64,000 nt of DNA. Origin: Novipirellula aureliae (GTDB lineage: Bacteria > Planctomycetota > Planctomycetia > Pirellulales > Pirellulaceae). Below, piece after piece: positions 55,386-64,000 of this stretch (position 1 is its first letter; each line of letters begins with the position of its first letter). Under the pieces are notes generated by a model. The model saw only the letters and a list, made by a program, of their open reading frames with translations, was not told where the DNA came from and did not search any database. The position numbers and the translations under genes are program-made. The stretch lies in the NCBI RefSeq assembly GCF_007860185.1, contig NZ_SJPY01000005.1:124001-188000 (forward strand), in the 5' to 3' direction.

Positions 55386-57395
55386 ATGTTCCGATTTTTG
55401 ATTATTCTGACGTCCTTTCTTTGGGCGGCCAGTCTAGCGGCTCACGTCCGTGCGGCTCAAAGCAATGGGTTTGTCGATCATCTTGACCAGCTTTCGTTGT
55501 CCGAGCTAGAGGCGGAGCTTGCCAGTATCGATAGTCAACTTCGATGGCTTGCTCCCCACAGCCTGCGCAGTGGAATCGGCGTCATCGGGTACCGATCCGA
55601 TTGGCAAGAATCCTCGAAGCGATTGGAATGGGTTCAGATTGAGTTGGACAAGGAGTACCCGATTGATGAAATCGTTTTGGTACCGACTCTTTGGCGAAAT
55701 ACTCAAGAGGGATTTCAGTCGGATGGATTTCCTCGGGCGTTGCGGATTGTGGTCGGAACGACCGACGACCAGCAAGGCAGGGTGGTTGCCCAATACGGCG
55801 TAGCTGACAAGATCCAACCTCGGATTGGTCCCTTGGTCGTTCCGGTGCCCGGGACCACTGCGTCTTGGGTACGAGTGGAAGCAACGGATTTAACGCCGAG
55901 AGCGTATGACAGCAAGCCTGTTTTTCAACTCTCCGAAATCTTCGTATTCAGCAACACCGAAAACGTGGCGCTTCGCCAGAGTGTCTCGGTATCATCCAAC
56001 TCTAACGACAATGTTGGTGCTTGGGACAAACAGTTTTTGGTGGACGGTCACACGCCATACTTGATGGATTCGTCGGAGGGTAGCCAAAGTATCGCGTACG
56101 TTAGTCGATTCGGAGAGCAGCCCGCTCTCTACCTTGATCTGGGCAAGGAGTACACGATCTCTCGAATACATCTGCATGCTGTAGACCAAGGGGATACGGT
56201 TCCTCAGGCGTACGCTGGAGACCTGGGGATTCCGAGGCGTCTGCGGATCGAGGGGGCGAGTGATGAGGATTTCACGGACGTTAAAACGCTGCTCGACTAT
56301 CAGCGGACGAATATCAACGAGATGGGACCGATCATGATGTGGCGAATTCCCAAAACCACTTGCCGCTTTGTTCGACTAATCGCCGTCGAGCAGGACCAAC
56401 CTGATTTCGATTCCTCTTCGCTAAATCATCGCCGCGATATTCGCATTGGGTTTGCCGAGATCGAATTATTTGCCGGCGAGAACAATGTCGCCTTGGGTAA
56501 GCGAAGTTACGCGGACTACCAGTTGAACCCAGGTGATCGGTCACCGTCGGCACTGACGGATGGCAGAAACCTTTTTGGTAAGATTCTGCCGATCAAAAAA
56601 TGGTTAGGTGAAATGGCGCTGCGAAATGATATGGAGGCGATTCGTCCTCGTATTGTTGACGAATTGAATCGACGCTATACACAGCAAAGGGTTCAACTGA
56701 CGTGGCTTACTTGGCTGGCGGCATTGCTTGGCATTGGAATTGGCGTGACATTTGTGGGTGACCGAATCTTTCGGATGCGTCAATTGGCGGCACTTCGAAT
56801 TCGATTCGCCGCCGATCTTCATGATGAACTTGGTGCCAACCTCCATGTGATTGGGCTCTTGAGTGATCTGGCCCGAGCCGCGGTGGACTCTCCGCAAAAG
56901 CTTCAATCCATTCATGAACGGATCCGGTCCATGACGGAACGATCGGGGGACGCGGTGAGATATTGCACGAACATGGTCGAAGCCAAACAGCTCTATGGTG
57001 ATCTATTGGAGGAAATGCGGCGTACGACGGAGCGTATCATGGCCGACCTGGAAGGCGAACTGTCATTTGATGGCGACCCAGCGGTTTTGCGTAAGCTAAA
57101 GACCCGCATTCGCGCCGACCTGTTCTTGTTTTATAAGGAATGTTTGGTCAATATCAGCCGGCACAGTGACGCAACGCAATTTTCCGCACAATTGACCGCC
57201 AAGCCGAAAGAACTCCGTTTGATCGTCTGTGACAACGGGCACGGGTTGACGGACCATCGAGTCGACGGAGTTCCATCGTCACTGGCCCGGCGAGCTCGAT
57301 TGCTCCGAGCCAAGGTTTCAGCCAAACATGCGGACGGTGGCGGAGTATGCATCCTCTTGACAATGCCCACACGAAGATATTTTTATCAGAGATAG
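55386..57395 (+). CDS. Sensor histidine kinase with discoidin-like ectodomain
   Basis: A 669-residue membrane kinase. The ATG at 55386 is set by an SD (aaaggag) just upstream and opens a signal segment (FRFLIILTSFLWAASLAA). Two beta-sandwich modules of discoidin (F5/8 type C) type follow at about 65-190 (WVQIELDKEYPIDEIVLVP) and 195-365 (YLDLGKEYTISRIHLHAVDQ). A single membrane helix lies at 438-459 (LTWLAALLGIGIGVTFVG). The kinase starts with RFAADLHDELGANLHVIG (His479, HDELG as in NarX-type kinases) and ends with an HATPase domain (KECLVNISRHSD, CDNGHGL). Discoidin modules bind carbohydrates, so direct sensing of a glycan is likely but not proven. The response regulator follows after 18 bp. 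Confidence 0.85.
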   Translation: MFRFLIILTSFLWAASLAAHVRAAQSNGFVDHLDQLSLSELEAELASIDSQLRWLAPHSLRSGIGVIGYRSDWQESSKRLEWVQIELDKEYPIDEIVLVPTLWRNTQEGFQSDGFPRALRIVVGTTDDQQGRVVAQYGVADKIQPRIGPLVVPVPGTTASWVRVEATDLTPRAYDSKPVFQLSEIFVFSNTENVALRQSVSVSSNSNDNVGAWDKQFLVDGHTPYLMDSSEGSQSIAYVSRFGEQPALYLDLGKEYTISRIHLHAVDQGDTVPQAYAGDLGIPRRLRIEGASDEDFTDVKTLLDYQRTNINEMGPIMMWRIPKTTCRFVRLIAVEQDQPDFDSSSLNHRRDIRIGFAEIELFAGENNVALGKRSYADYQLNPGDRSPSALTDGRNLFGKILPIKKWLGEMALRNDMEAIRPRIVDELNRRYTQQRVQLTWLTWLAALLGIGIGVTFVGDRIFRMRQLAALRIRFAADLHDELGANLHVIGLLSDLARAAVDSPQKLQSIHERIRSMTERSGDAVRYCTNMVEAKQLYGDLLEEMRRTTERIMADLEGELSFDGDPAVLRKLKTRIRADLFLFYKECLVNISRHSDATQFSAQLTAKPKELRLIVCDNGHGLTDHRVDGVPSSLARRARLLRAKVSAKHADGGGVCILLTMPTRRYFYQR

Positions 57396-57413
57396 TAAAA
57401 TGGCGGTTCAAGA

Positions 57414-58109
57414 ATGGATAAATTAATTCGCGTCATGCTGGTAGAAGATCATCCGGAGTACCGAGAGGTCATCGATTTGGCGCTCCGCGACGAAGTCGAT
57501 ATCCAACTCGTCAGTCAGGTTGGCTCCTCCGAGCGTGCCCTCCGTATTCTGCAGGACCGATCGGATTTCGTCGTGCCCGACCTGGTTCTCTTGGATTTGA
57601 ATTTGCCGGGCAAGTCGGGACTTGAAACCCTCCCTCAGTTTCGACGCACGTGTCCGGGATTGAAGGTCATTGTCTTATCCCAATCGAATGATGAATCCGA
57701 CGTGTTGCGTGCGATCCAGCTTGGCGCGTCGGGGTACTTGTTGAAGTCCTCAACCGTCGACCAAATCGTCGACGCGATTCGAACGGTAGCCACAGGCGGA
57801 GCGTTGTTGGGTAGCGGTATTGCCAAGTTCATTCTCAGTTCGCTTCAGGCTCGTCTGCCAAATGAGGAGTTAGACGATGCGCTTTCCCAGCGAGAAATGG
57901 AAATCCTTACGCTGCTTGGCGAAGGCTGTGTCAAGAAAGAGATTGCCCGAGACTTGGAGATCAGTGTCTCCACCGTAGCGACCTACATTCGACGAATTTA
58001 CGATAAGTTAGATGTTCAAAATGCCCCCGCTGCAATCGCCAAAGCGTACCGTGCAGGTATCTTCCCACTCGATGAAGGGGCATCGTCTCACGGCGACGGA
58101 GATCTTTAG
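57414..58109 (+). CDS. NarL/LuxR-type response regulator
   Basis: A 231-residue regulator: receiver domain with acidic pair EDH, phosphoacceptor Asp61 (DLVLLDLNLPGKSG), Ser/Thr and Lys positions (VIVLSQSND, GYLLKSS), and a C-terminal LuxR-type HTH (LSQREMEILTLLGEGCVKKE...STVATYIRRIYDKL, in two parts) near 160-215. It is 18 bp downstream of the discoidin kinase and should be its partner. Targets may be the flanking fucP or sulfatase genes; this is inferred from position. Confidence 0.92.
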   Translation: MDKLIRVMLVEDHPEYREVIDLALRDEVDIQLVSQVGSSERALRILQDRSDFVVPDLVLLDLNLPGKSGLETLPQFRRTCPGLKVIVLSQSNDESDVLRAIQLGASGYLLKSSTVDQIVDAIRTVATGGALLGSGIAKFILSSLQARLPNEELDDALSQREMEILTLLGEGCVKKEIARDLEISVSTVATYIRRIYDKLDVQNAPAAIAKAYRAGIFPLDEGASSHGDGDL

Positions 58110-58140
58110 TCACGGATCTCACTAACGTTCCGGTTCTGAA

Positions 58141-58175
58141 CGAAATTCGTGAAAGTCTTGGCGGCTTTCGCTATC
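58141..58175. repeat. Half R1 element
   Basis: cgaaattcgtgaaagtcttg followed by gcggctttcgctat. A right half with the inner hairpin. Confidence 0.6.
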
Positions 58176-58313
58176 GATCGTTTGAAGCTTGCCGTCGGTA
58201 TCTCGATCGAATTGGGGGGGGAATCGATTCAGGGACTTGAGTGGTTTCGGTATCGCGCTATCATAGGAGTTCGCCGGTGTCCCACTTCAATGTTTTCCTT
58301 GATAGGTCTATGA

Positions 58314-60062
58314 ATGAAAGTTGCAAGCTTATTTCTCGCTCTCGCGTTGTCGTTCACCGGGGCTAGCACATTCGCTGCCGAACAGCCAAATGTCTTGTTC
58401 ATTGCGATGGATGATTTGAATGATTGGATTGGATGCATGGGCGGGCATCCTCAAACGATCACGCCGAACCTTGATCGGTTGGCCGCCAGTGGTATTTTAT
58501 TCACGAACGCTCATTGTACAGCACCGGCATGCAATCCTTCTCGCAGCGCGATTTTTAGTGGCCGGGCGCCAAACCAATCAGGCATGTATGACAACCGCCA
58601 GCAGATGCGTGAATTGCTACCCGATGCCACGCTGTTGCCCCAGAGGTTTCGCGATCATGGATACCACGCCTCGGGCTCGGGCAAGATGCTTCACTACTTC
58701 ATCGACGCTCCATCTTGGGACGACTATTTCCCGAGTCCAGCCACCGAGAACCCGATACCTGATAGTTTCGACCCACCAAACCGGCCGGTTTCACTGCCAC
58801 GCGGCGGGCGATGGCAATACATCGATACTGACTGGGCGGCACTGGACGTCTCAGATGAAGAATTCGGTGGCGATTGGTTGGTGACGAAGTGGATTAGCGA
58901 GCGATTGCAAGAGCCGCATGAGAAACCCTTCTTTCTTGCTTGCGGCATCTACCGACCCCATGAACCTTGGTTCGTTCCCAAGAAATACTTCGAGCCGTTC
59001 CCGCTCGAGTCGATTCAGTTGCCGCTGGGATACAAGGAGAACGACTTGGACGACGTTCCTCCTGCGGGCGTTCGTGGAGCGAGAAATCGATACTTCGAAC
59101 ACATCCAATCCGAAGGTCAATGGCGACAAGGCATCCAGGCGTATCTCGCGTCGATCCATTTTGCAGATGCGATGCTGGGCCGCGTTCTCGATGCACTGCA
59201 AAGCGGCCCCCATGCCAAAACAACCATCGTGGTGCTGTGGTCAGACCACGGATGGCAACTGGGCGAAAAGGAGCATTGGCAAAAATACACCGGGTGGCGC
59301 GGCGTTACTCGAGTGCCTTTAATCGTTCGCGTGCCCGCCTCGATTTCCCCCGCACTGCCGGATGGCACCGCTGCGGGTGAAACGTGCGATGAGCCTGCAA
59401 ATCTGCTCAGTCTTTACCCAACACTGCTTGAACTTTGTGGGCTTCCGCCTCAGGCGGATAACGATGGCCCCAGCCTCGTGCCACTGCTGAAAGATCCGCA
59501 GCAAAGCCAGCCCGGTGCAAGCTGGACCCACCCTTGCATTACCTTTCTGGCCGAACCGGGGAGCTATTCGATCAGTGGGCGATCGCACCGTTACATCCAT
59601 TATGCGGACGGTGGCGAAGAACTCTATGACATCGTAAACGATCCGTTCGAGTGGGATAACCTCGTTGCGGACGGTTCGTCCAATGAAGAGTTGGTTCGAC
59701 TACGCTCGCTCGCTCCGAAGCAGTTCGCCGAACGAGTCGCTCCATCGGTGGCTTCGCTGATCGCGCTTCCTTGGCAATCGCTGCAGAACGAAAACGACGC
59801 CATTCCACGGTCAAAACCAGATGGGAACCCGTTTGACATCTACCTGATCAACCAACGCACCACAGCGGTGGAAGTGTTTAAGATTGACCCCGATGGGAAA
59901 CGTCAACCTTTTGGGCAGGTTCAAGCCGGCCAGCAGAAACCGCAGCGGACTCGACCGGGAGAAGTGTGGATGATTGCCGACCCTGATTCCAAACAGGAAC
60001 TTGGCTACTTTCAGGTCGATGATCGCACCGCCCGAGCAATCATTCCGGCTTCTTCCAACTGA
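58314..60062 (+). CDS. Sulfatase with C-terminal VHL-beta-like domain
   Basis: A 582-residue exported S1 sulfatase, similar to iduronate-2-sulfatase-type enzymes (FIAMDDLNDWIGCMGGHPQT). The signal peptide is KVASLFLALALSFTGASTFA. The CNPSR motif at 73-77 (APACNPSRSAIFSG) holds the formylglycine cysteine. GKMLHYF and RPHEPWFVP supply active-site Lys and His. After the enzyme ends (about 500), residues 505-582 look like a von Hippel-Lindau beta domain: DIYLINQRTTAVEVFKID, then GQVQAGQQ, RTRPGEVWMIAD and GYFQVD, in the order of the family. The added domain is probably an adhesion or recognition module; this is inference. Confidence 0.85.
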   Translation: MKVASLFLALALSFTGASTFAAEQPNVLFIAMDDLNDWIGCMGGHPQTITPNLDRLAASGILFTNAHCTAPACNPSRSAIFSGRAPNQSGMYDNRQQMRELLPDATLLPQRFRDHGYHASGSGKMLHYFIDAPSWDDYFPSPATENPIPDSFDPPNRPVSLPRGGRWQYIDTDWAALDVSDEEFGGDWLVTKWISERLQEPHEKPFFLACGIYRPHEPWFVPKKYFEPFPLESIQLPLGYKENDLDDVPPAGVRGARNRYFEHIQSEGQWRQGIQAYLASIHFADAMLGRVLDALQSGPHAKTTIVVLWSDHGWQLGEKEHWQKYTGWRGVTRVPLIVRVPASISPALPDGTAAGETCDEPANLLSLYPTLLELCGLPPQADNDGPSLVPLLKDPQQSQPGASWTHPCITFLAEPGSYSISGRSHRYIHYADGGEELYDIVNDPFEWDNLVADGSSNEELVRLRSLAPKQFAERVAPSVASLIALPWQSLQNENDAIPRSKPDGNPFDIYLINQRTTAVEVFKIDPDGKRQPFGQVQAGQQKPQRTRPGEVWMIADPDSKQELGYFQVDDRTARAIIPASSN

Positions 60063-60145
60063 CGGACCATCGCCTGGTGTGCTTGAGTTCCACGGACCGT
60101 GAGGAAGCGGGAGTCTCCAATCCTGCGATTACCAGGCAGATCTCG

Positions 60146-60166
60146 AGCCCGGATGATTCATTAGCC
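60146..60166. repeat. R6 repeat, inverted, left flank of the R3 array
   Basis: agcccggatgattcattagc: reverse complement of the R6 repeat at 60749-60772. It is followed by cgttttggcg, which mirrors cgccaaaacg at the right flank. Confidence 0.6.
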
Positions 60167-60183
60167 GTTTTGGCGATAGCGGC

Positions 60184-60656
60184 CTGTCGATTTAATCGGT
60201 TTGACTCGACTGATTGTTTAACGCCAAGCCATAGGCGACCGCTTATGAAAAAGCTGACGCCTTCGGCTAAGCGTTAAACGATTAAATCGGTTTGACTCGA
60301 CTGATTGTTTAACGCCAAGCCATAGGCGACCGCTTATGAAAAAGCTGACGCCTTCGGCTAAGCGCTAAACGATTAAATCGGTTTGACTCGACTTATCGTT
60401 TAACGACAAGCCATAGGCGACCGCTTACGGAAAAGCTGACGCCTTCGGCTAAGCGTTAAACGATTTAATCGGTTTGACTCGACTGATTGTTTAACGCCAA
60501 GCCATAGGCGACCGCTTATGGAAAAGCTGACGCCTTCGGCTAAGCGTTAAACGATTAAATCGGTTTGACTCGACTTATTGTTTAACGACAAGCCGTAGGC
60601 GACCGCTTATGAAAAGCTGACGCCTTCGGCTAAGCGTTAAACGATTAAATCGACAG
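60184..60656. repeat. R3 tandem array: five 91-bp palindromic units
   Basis: ggtttgactcgac starts at 60198, 60289, 60380, 60471 and 60562, an exact 91-bp period. Each unit has the core gtttaacgccaagcc ... ggctaagcgttaaac with an apical loop, and the boundaries gattaaatcggtttgactc link the units. The outer ends ctgtcgatttaatcg (left) and cgattaaatcgacag (right) equal those of the single copy at 35651-35760. Small differences between units (gacaag, cgtaggc) show they are not artefacts of one copy. Confidence 0.95.
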
Positions 60657-60748
60657 CCCGCTAACGCCAAAACGGCTAATACGCAGACTGTTTTTCGAGC
60701 AATGAACGTAAACGCTTTAAGGCGGTGACGTTAGCAAAACAATTTGCA

Positions 60749-60772
60749 AGCCCATGAATCATCCGGGCTAGG
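60749..60772. repeat. R6 repeat, right flank of the R3 array
   Basis: agcccatgaatcatccgggc followed by tagg; also at 37321-37344 and 36134-36153, and inverted at 60146-60166. Confidence 0.6.
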
Positions 60773-60952
60773 AACAGGTACCGTCAGATCACGTGCTGTC
60801 GTCCAAACGGATGACAGACAGGGCTGTGCTGGCCGAATAGGATCGGAGGATTCGGACGCGTTCGTTGCCTGACAACCGTTCCCTGCCTGCCAACGATTGC
60901 CTACCAACGATTGCAAACTCCCATCCAGCATGTCCTGAAATAAACGGATCAC

Positions 60953-62356
60953 ATGAAAAATGTCTCGACAATCTTTTGCGCTATCCTCCTTCTCATTGCC
61001 AATCTAGCGGCTGCCTCTGCTGGACTGGCGGCTGGCGAACGATCCAAACCCAATATCGTTTTCATTTTTGGCGATGATTGGGGATATGGTGATCTAGGGA
61101 TTCATGGCAGCACGTTTTGTCAGACACCCAACCTGGATCGAATGGCTAGCGAGGGAATTGATTTCGAGAACTTTACCGTTAACAGTCCGGTTTGTTCGCC
61201 GAGCCGCGTTGCCGTGATGACCGGACAGTTTCCCACGCGGCAATGTATTCATCAACATTTCCAAGGTATCAAGGCCCACATCAGTCGCGGCATGCCCGAT
61301 TGGCTCGATCCCCAAGCCCCAATGCTTCCGCGTATGTTGCAAGAAGCTGGCTACAAAACAGGCCATTTTGGAAAATGGCATCTTGGTAGTGTCGGCGATT
61401 CACCCGTCGAATCCGAGTATGGCTACGACCGTTTTGCGACATTCAATGGATCGAACGTGAACCCCATCAAAAAGGGTGGCCTCGCCTCGGTCGATCACGC
61501 AGTGAAGTTCATCAAAGAGTTCAAGGACCAACCGTTCTTTGTCAACTTGTGGCTCCATGAAGCACATTTGGCGCATTTCCCACAGCAGCGGTACTTGGAA
61601 CAGTTCAAAGATCTCGATGAACAGAAGCGGGTATATGCCTCCATCATCGCCGAGGGGGACGAAGGTGTTGGCCGTATCCTGGGGTTGTTGAAGGAACTCG
61701 GCCTGGATCAGAACACCTTGGTTGTCTTCTCTACCGACAATGGTCCTGAAGCGACCCGCGACGAGAATCAGAAGATTCATCGAGCGGGTGAAGAGGGTTT
61801 GGGTGGCTACTACTCGGTCGGCGAAACCGCTGGATTGAAAGGACGAAAACGGTCGCTTTTCTCGGGGGGCATTCGTGTCCCGTTCATCGTGCGTTGGCCT
61901 GGGGTCGTGCCAGCTGGAAAGACGGATTCAACGTCTACCCTAACCGCCGTCGATCTGCTGCCAACTTTTCTAGCCGCTGCAGGCGTGGCGTTACCGGACG
62001 GATTTACGCCAGACGGCCAAAATGTGCTCCCTGCTTTCAAGGGAGAAGGATTCCAGCGAACCAAGCCAATCTTTTGGGAATGGAAAGGCGGCGACAAACA
62101 AAATTTCACCTGGCCCACGTTGGGGATTCAGGACGGTCGCTGGAAGCTGCTCGTCGGTACGGAAACACGGCAGGTCGAACTATACGATTTGGAAGCCGAC
62201 TGGCGGGAAACGAAGAATGTGTCAGCTGACCACCCCGAGGTGGTGCAGCGTTTGACCGACCAGCTAGCAGCCTGGAAAGACGAACTGCCAAAATCCCCCA
62301 GTGAAAACAGCCTGTCTGCTGCTCGCCAGAAGCAAACGAAGAATTCTTCGAAATAG
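60953..62356 (+). CDS. Exported formylglycine sulfatase
   Basis: A 467-residue S1 sulfatase with a signal peptide (IFCAILLLIANLAAASAGLAA). The CSPSR motif is at 81-85 (SPVCSPSRVAVMTG). DDWGYGDLG, GKWHLG and HEAHLAHF provide the metal and catalytic residues. NGPEAT follows a typical STDNGPE segment. It is close in sequence to the sulfatase at 49633, likely a paralogue. It stands 345 bp upstream of the partial GH95 gene and could be a partner in degrading a sulfated fucan. Confidence 0.92.
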   Translation: MKNVSTIFCAILLLIANLAAASAGLAAGERSKPNIVFIFGDDWGYGDLGIHGSTFCQTPNLDRMASEGIDFENFTVNSPVCSPSRVAVMTGQFPTRQCIHQHFQGIKAHISRGMPDWLDPQAPMLPRMLQEAGYKTGHFGKWHLGSVGDSPVESEYGYDRFATFNGSNVNPIKKGGLASVDHAVKFIKEFKDQPFFVNLWLHEAHLAHFPQQRYLEQFKDLDEQKRVYASIIAEGDEGVGRILGLLKELGLDQNTLVVFSTDNGPEATRDENQKIHRAGEEGLGGYYSVGETAGLKGRKRSLFSGGIRVPFIVRWPGVVPAGKTDSTSTLTAVDLLPTFLAAAGVALPDGFTPDGQNVLPAFKGEGFQRTKPIFWEWKGGDKQNFTWPTLGIQDGRWKLLVGTETRQVELYDLEADWRETKNVSADHPEVVQRLTDQLAAWKDELPKSPSENSLSAARQKQTKNSSK

Positions 62357-62701
62357 TGTCTTTGCTCCGGTTTTGATCCGGAAAGAGGTCTCCGTTGTTC
62401 GCTGGCGGTCGAGCGAAGTGCGGTCGAGCGAAGTAAACGCTGCCCGGTGTCAAATCGCTGTAGCTGCTTCGCGGTAAACCCGAACGGAAACGGATGCGTC
62501 AAAGGCGACTTCGGTTTACAGGCTTTCTTTCTGATTTTGCCTATTGCTCAACCGCGAGTCAATCATCCGTCCGGAATTGACTTAGGAAAGGTGAGAGACC
62601 ACACTATGGTTGCACATTGACGTCCGTTCCCTGCCACGTCGACACATCAACCAAGACGAAACGGCCCCCGCCTCGCACAACCAACCGAGCAGCAACCAGC
62701 A
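62357..62701. other. Intergenic region before the second GH95 gene
   Basis: A small direct repeat, ggtcgagcgaagt, occurs twice near 62407-62431. No other feature recognised. Confidence 0.4.
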
Positions 62702-64000
62702 ATGATGAACCATCGAATCGTTCTTTACGTCGTCCTGTTGAGTGTCACCTATTTTTGGACGGGGCGATGTGCTCAGGCGCAGAATGCAGCCTATTTTAAG
62801 TATGCCGAACCCGTCGAAGTATTGCCGCTGGATCAAGCTCCCGATGAGGCGCTGTCGTTGTGGTACAACGCACCTTCGACCTACTGGGAAGAAGCGTTGC
62901 CGATTGGAAACGGTCGGCTTGGTGCGATGGTCTATGGCGGGGTATCGACGGAACGTATTTTTCTCAACGAAGATACCATCTGGGCAGGTCCTCCCGTCCC
63001 GCAGGTCAAAGGCAGTGCCGCCGAAACGATTGCCAAGGTTCGTCAATTGCTCTTCGACGGAAAGTATGCCGAAGCGCAAAACTTGCAACAATCGATCATG
63101 CCAGCTCGCATCAGTCCGCGTAGTTACCAACCGCTCGGGGAACTTGTTCTTGACTTCGGGCACCGCCAAAAGGCGACCGACTATCGTCGCGATCTAAATC
63201 TTGACACCGCCGTAGCGACCACACGTTACAACATCGATGGCGTCACCTACACTCGTGAGGTGCTGGCTAGCCCGGTGGACGATGTCATCGCCATCCACAT
63301 CACTGCCGATCAACCGGGAGCTTTGTCGTTCGTGATGCGTGTCAAACGCCAGGGAACGTTTTCGGTCACCGCCTCGGGGACGGATACACTGATCGCTCGT
63401 GGCCAAGCATCTCATGGCAATCGCCATTTGGGTGTCAAGTTTGTCGGCCAATACAAAGTGCATACAGAGAATGGCTCGATACAGATCCAAGATGAGACGC
63501 TTTCGGTTAACGATGCCGATTCGGCTGTGATTTATGTTACGGCTGCGACGGACTACAATCGCGACGACACCGATAACCCCTTCACACATGACCTTGAGGA
63601 AGTCTGCAATCGCGTTCAAGCGGCTGCTGAGCAAAAAGATTTTTCGCAGCTGAAAGCGGATTCGATTGCCGCGCATCAAAAGCTTTTTCGACGAGTCACC
63701 TTGGAACTTGGTGAGGCCTCGACGGAGGACACGCTCAGCCGCATAGAAGGTTATAGGAACCCTGATTCGACCACGATCGATCCAAACTTTGAGGCCTTGT
63801 ATTTTCAGTATGGTCGCTACCTGCTGATCGCCTCATCGCGGCCGGGTTCGATGCCGGCAAATTTGCAGGGTATCTGGTGCAAGGATATGGCAGCTCCGTG
63901 GAATTCAGATTATCACATCAACATCAATATGCAGATGAACTACTGGCTGGCTGAAGTAGCCAATCTTTCGGAATGCCATCTGCCGTTTATGGCATATGTC
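62702..64000 (+). CDS. GH95 alpha-L-fucosidase, 3' truncated by window edge
   Basis: The first 433 codons of a second GH95 enzyme; the frame runs open to base 64000. A signal peptide begins at the ATG at 62702 (MNHRIVLYVVLLSVTYFW). The N-terminal beta domain has LPIGNGRLGAMVYGG and NEDTIWAGPP. The barrel begins with RYLLIASSRPGSMPANLQGI and SDYHININMQMNYWLAE, where N407 and N409 are the conserved Asn pair. It is a typical GH95, more so than the one at 20711. It likely cleaves alpha-1,2-L-fucose from exported or imported oligosaccharides. It follows the sulfatase gene at 60953 on the same strand. Confidence 0.93.
   Translation, partial: MMNHRIVLYVVLLSVTYFWTGRCAQAQNAAYFKYAEPVEVLPLDQAPDEALSLWYNAPSTYWEEALPIGNGRLGAMVYGGVSTERIFLNEDTIWAGPPVPQVKGSAAETIAKVRQLLFDGKYAEAQNLQQSIMPARISPRSYQPLGELVLDFGHRQKATDYRRDLNLDTAVATTRYNIDGVTYTREVLASPVDDVIAIHITADQPGALSFVMRVKRQGTFSVTASGTDTLIARGQASHGNRHLGVKFVGQYKVHTENGSIQIQDETLSVNDADSAVIYVTAATDYNRDDTDNPFTHDLEEVCNRVQAAAEQKDFSQLKADSIAAHQKLFRRVTLELGEASTEDTLSRIEGYRNPDSTTIDPNFEALYFQYGRYLLIASSRPGSMPANLQGIWCKDMAAPWNSDYHININMQMNYWLAEVANLSECHLPFMAYV

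Noticed and set aside
60184-60656. Complete integron cassette array
   Set aside because: No cassette genes lie between the units and no integrase is seen; only the attC-like fold remains as a hypothesis.

Overview
The window looks like chromosome of a planctomycete of the Pirellulaceae (Rhodopirellula-like). This is inferred from gene content: a paired DUF1549/DUF1553 and DUF1501 operon, a DUF1571 protein, several formylglycine sulfatases next to fucose and rhamnose glycosidases, a PEP-CTERM protein, FHA- and discoidin-type sensor kinases, and long intergenic regions full of palindromic repeats. No rRNA, tRNA, CRISPR array, intact transposase or phage gene was found.

Layout. 1-4.2 kb: the end of a CPBP protease, a DUF1571 protein, two small exported proteins, two strong terminators and a candidate small RNA. 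4.2-14.7 kb: a GH78 rhamnosidase, acetolactate synthase large subunit, a TIM-barrel glycosidase-like protein, a PEP-CTERM metzincin and a small coiled-coil protein. 15-19 kb: a zinc-ribbon protein, an exported catalase-peroxidase (katG) and a divergent OxyR-type regulator. 19.5-23.2 kb: an enolase-superfamily enzyme and a GH95 fucosidase. 23.3-32 kb: an FHA-GAF histidine kinase, a SYLF protein, two membrane proteins, a DEAD-box helicase, an 8 x 73 bp palindromic tandem array and a sugar transporter. 32-37.1 kb: DUF1501, DUF1549/1553 and a Ca2+/Na+ antiporter. 37.5-47 kb: a seven-gene MoxR/Bat (aerotolerance-type) operon on the minus strand. 47.6-64 kb: a hybrid kinase coupled to a sulfatase, a ThuA protein, FucP plus a class II aldolase, a discoidin-ectodomain kinase with its response regulator, two more sulfatases, a 5 x 91 bp array, and a second GH95 enzyme cut by the window edge.

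How the genes fit together (inference). Sulfatases, GH95 and GH78 enzymes, FucP, an aldolase and a sensor kinase whose outer part resembles carbohydrate-binding modules suggest a system for sensing, desulfating and consuming sulfated fucose- or rhamnose-containing polysaccharides. Fucose isomerase and fuculokinase are not in the window.

The most unusual feature is a family of imperfect palindromes (called R1 here) with GTAGC-type ends. Seven copies or partial copies lie in the single Bat operon, at or next to most gene junctions. Some are read as protein: before a signal peptide, at two C-termini and inside the BatD-like protein. Two other hairpin elements have expanded into exact tandem arrays of 73 and 91 bp periods. 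The 91-bp element also occurs as a single copy with the same ends and has an attC-like architecture.
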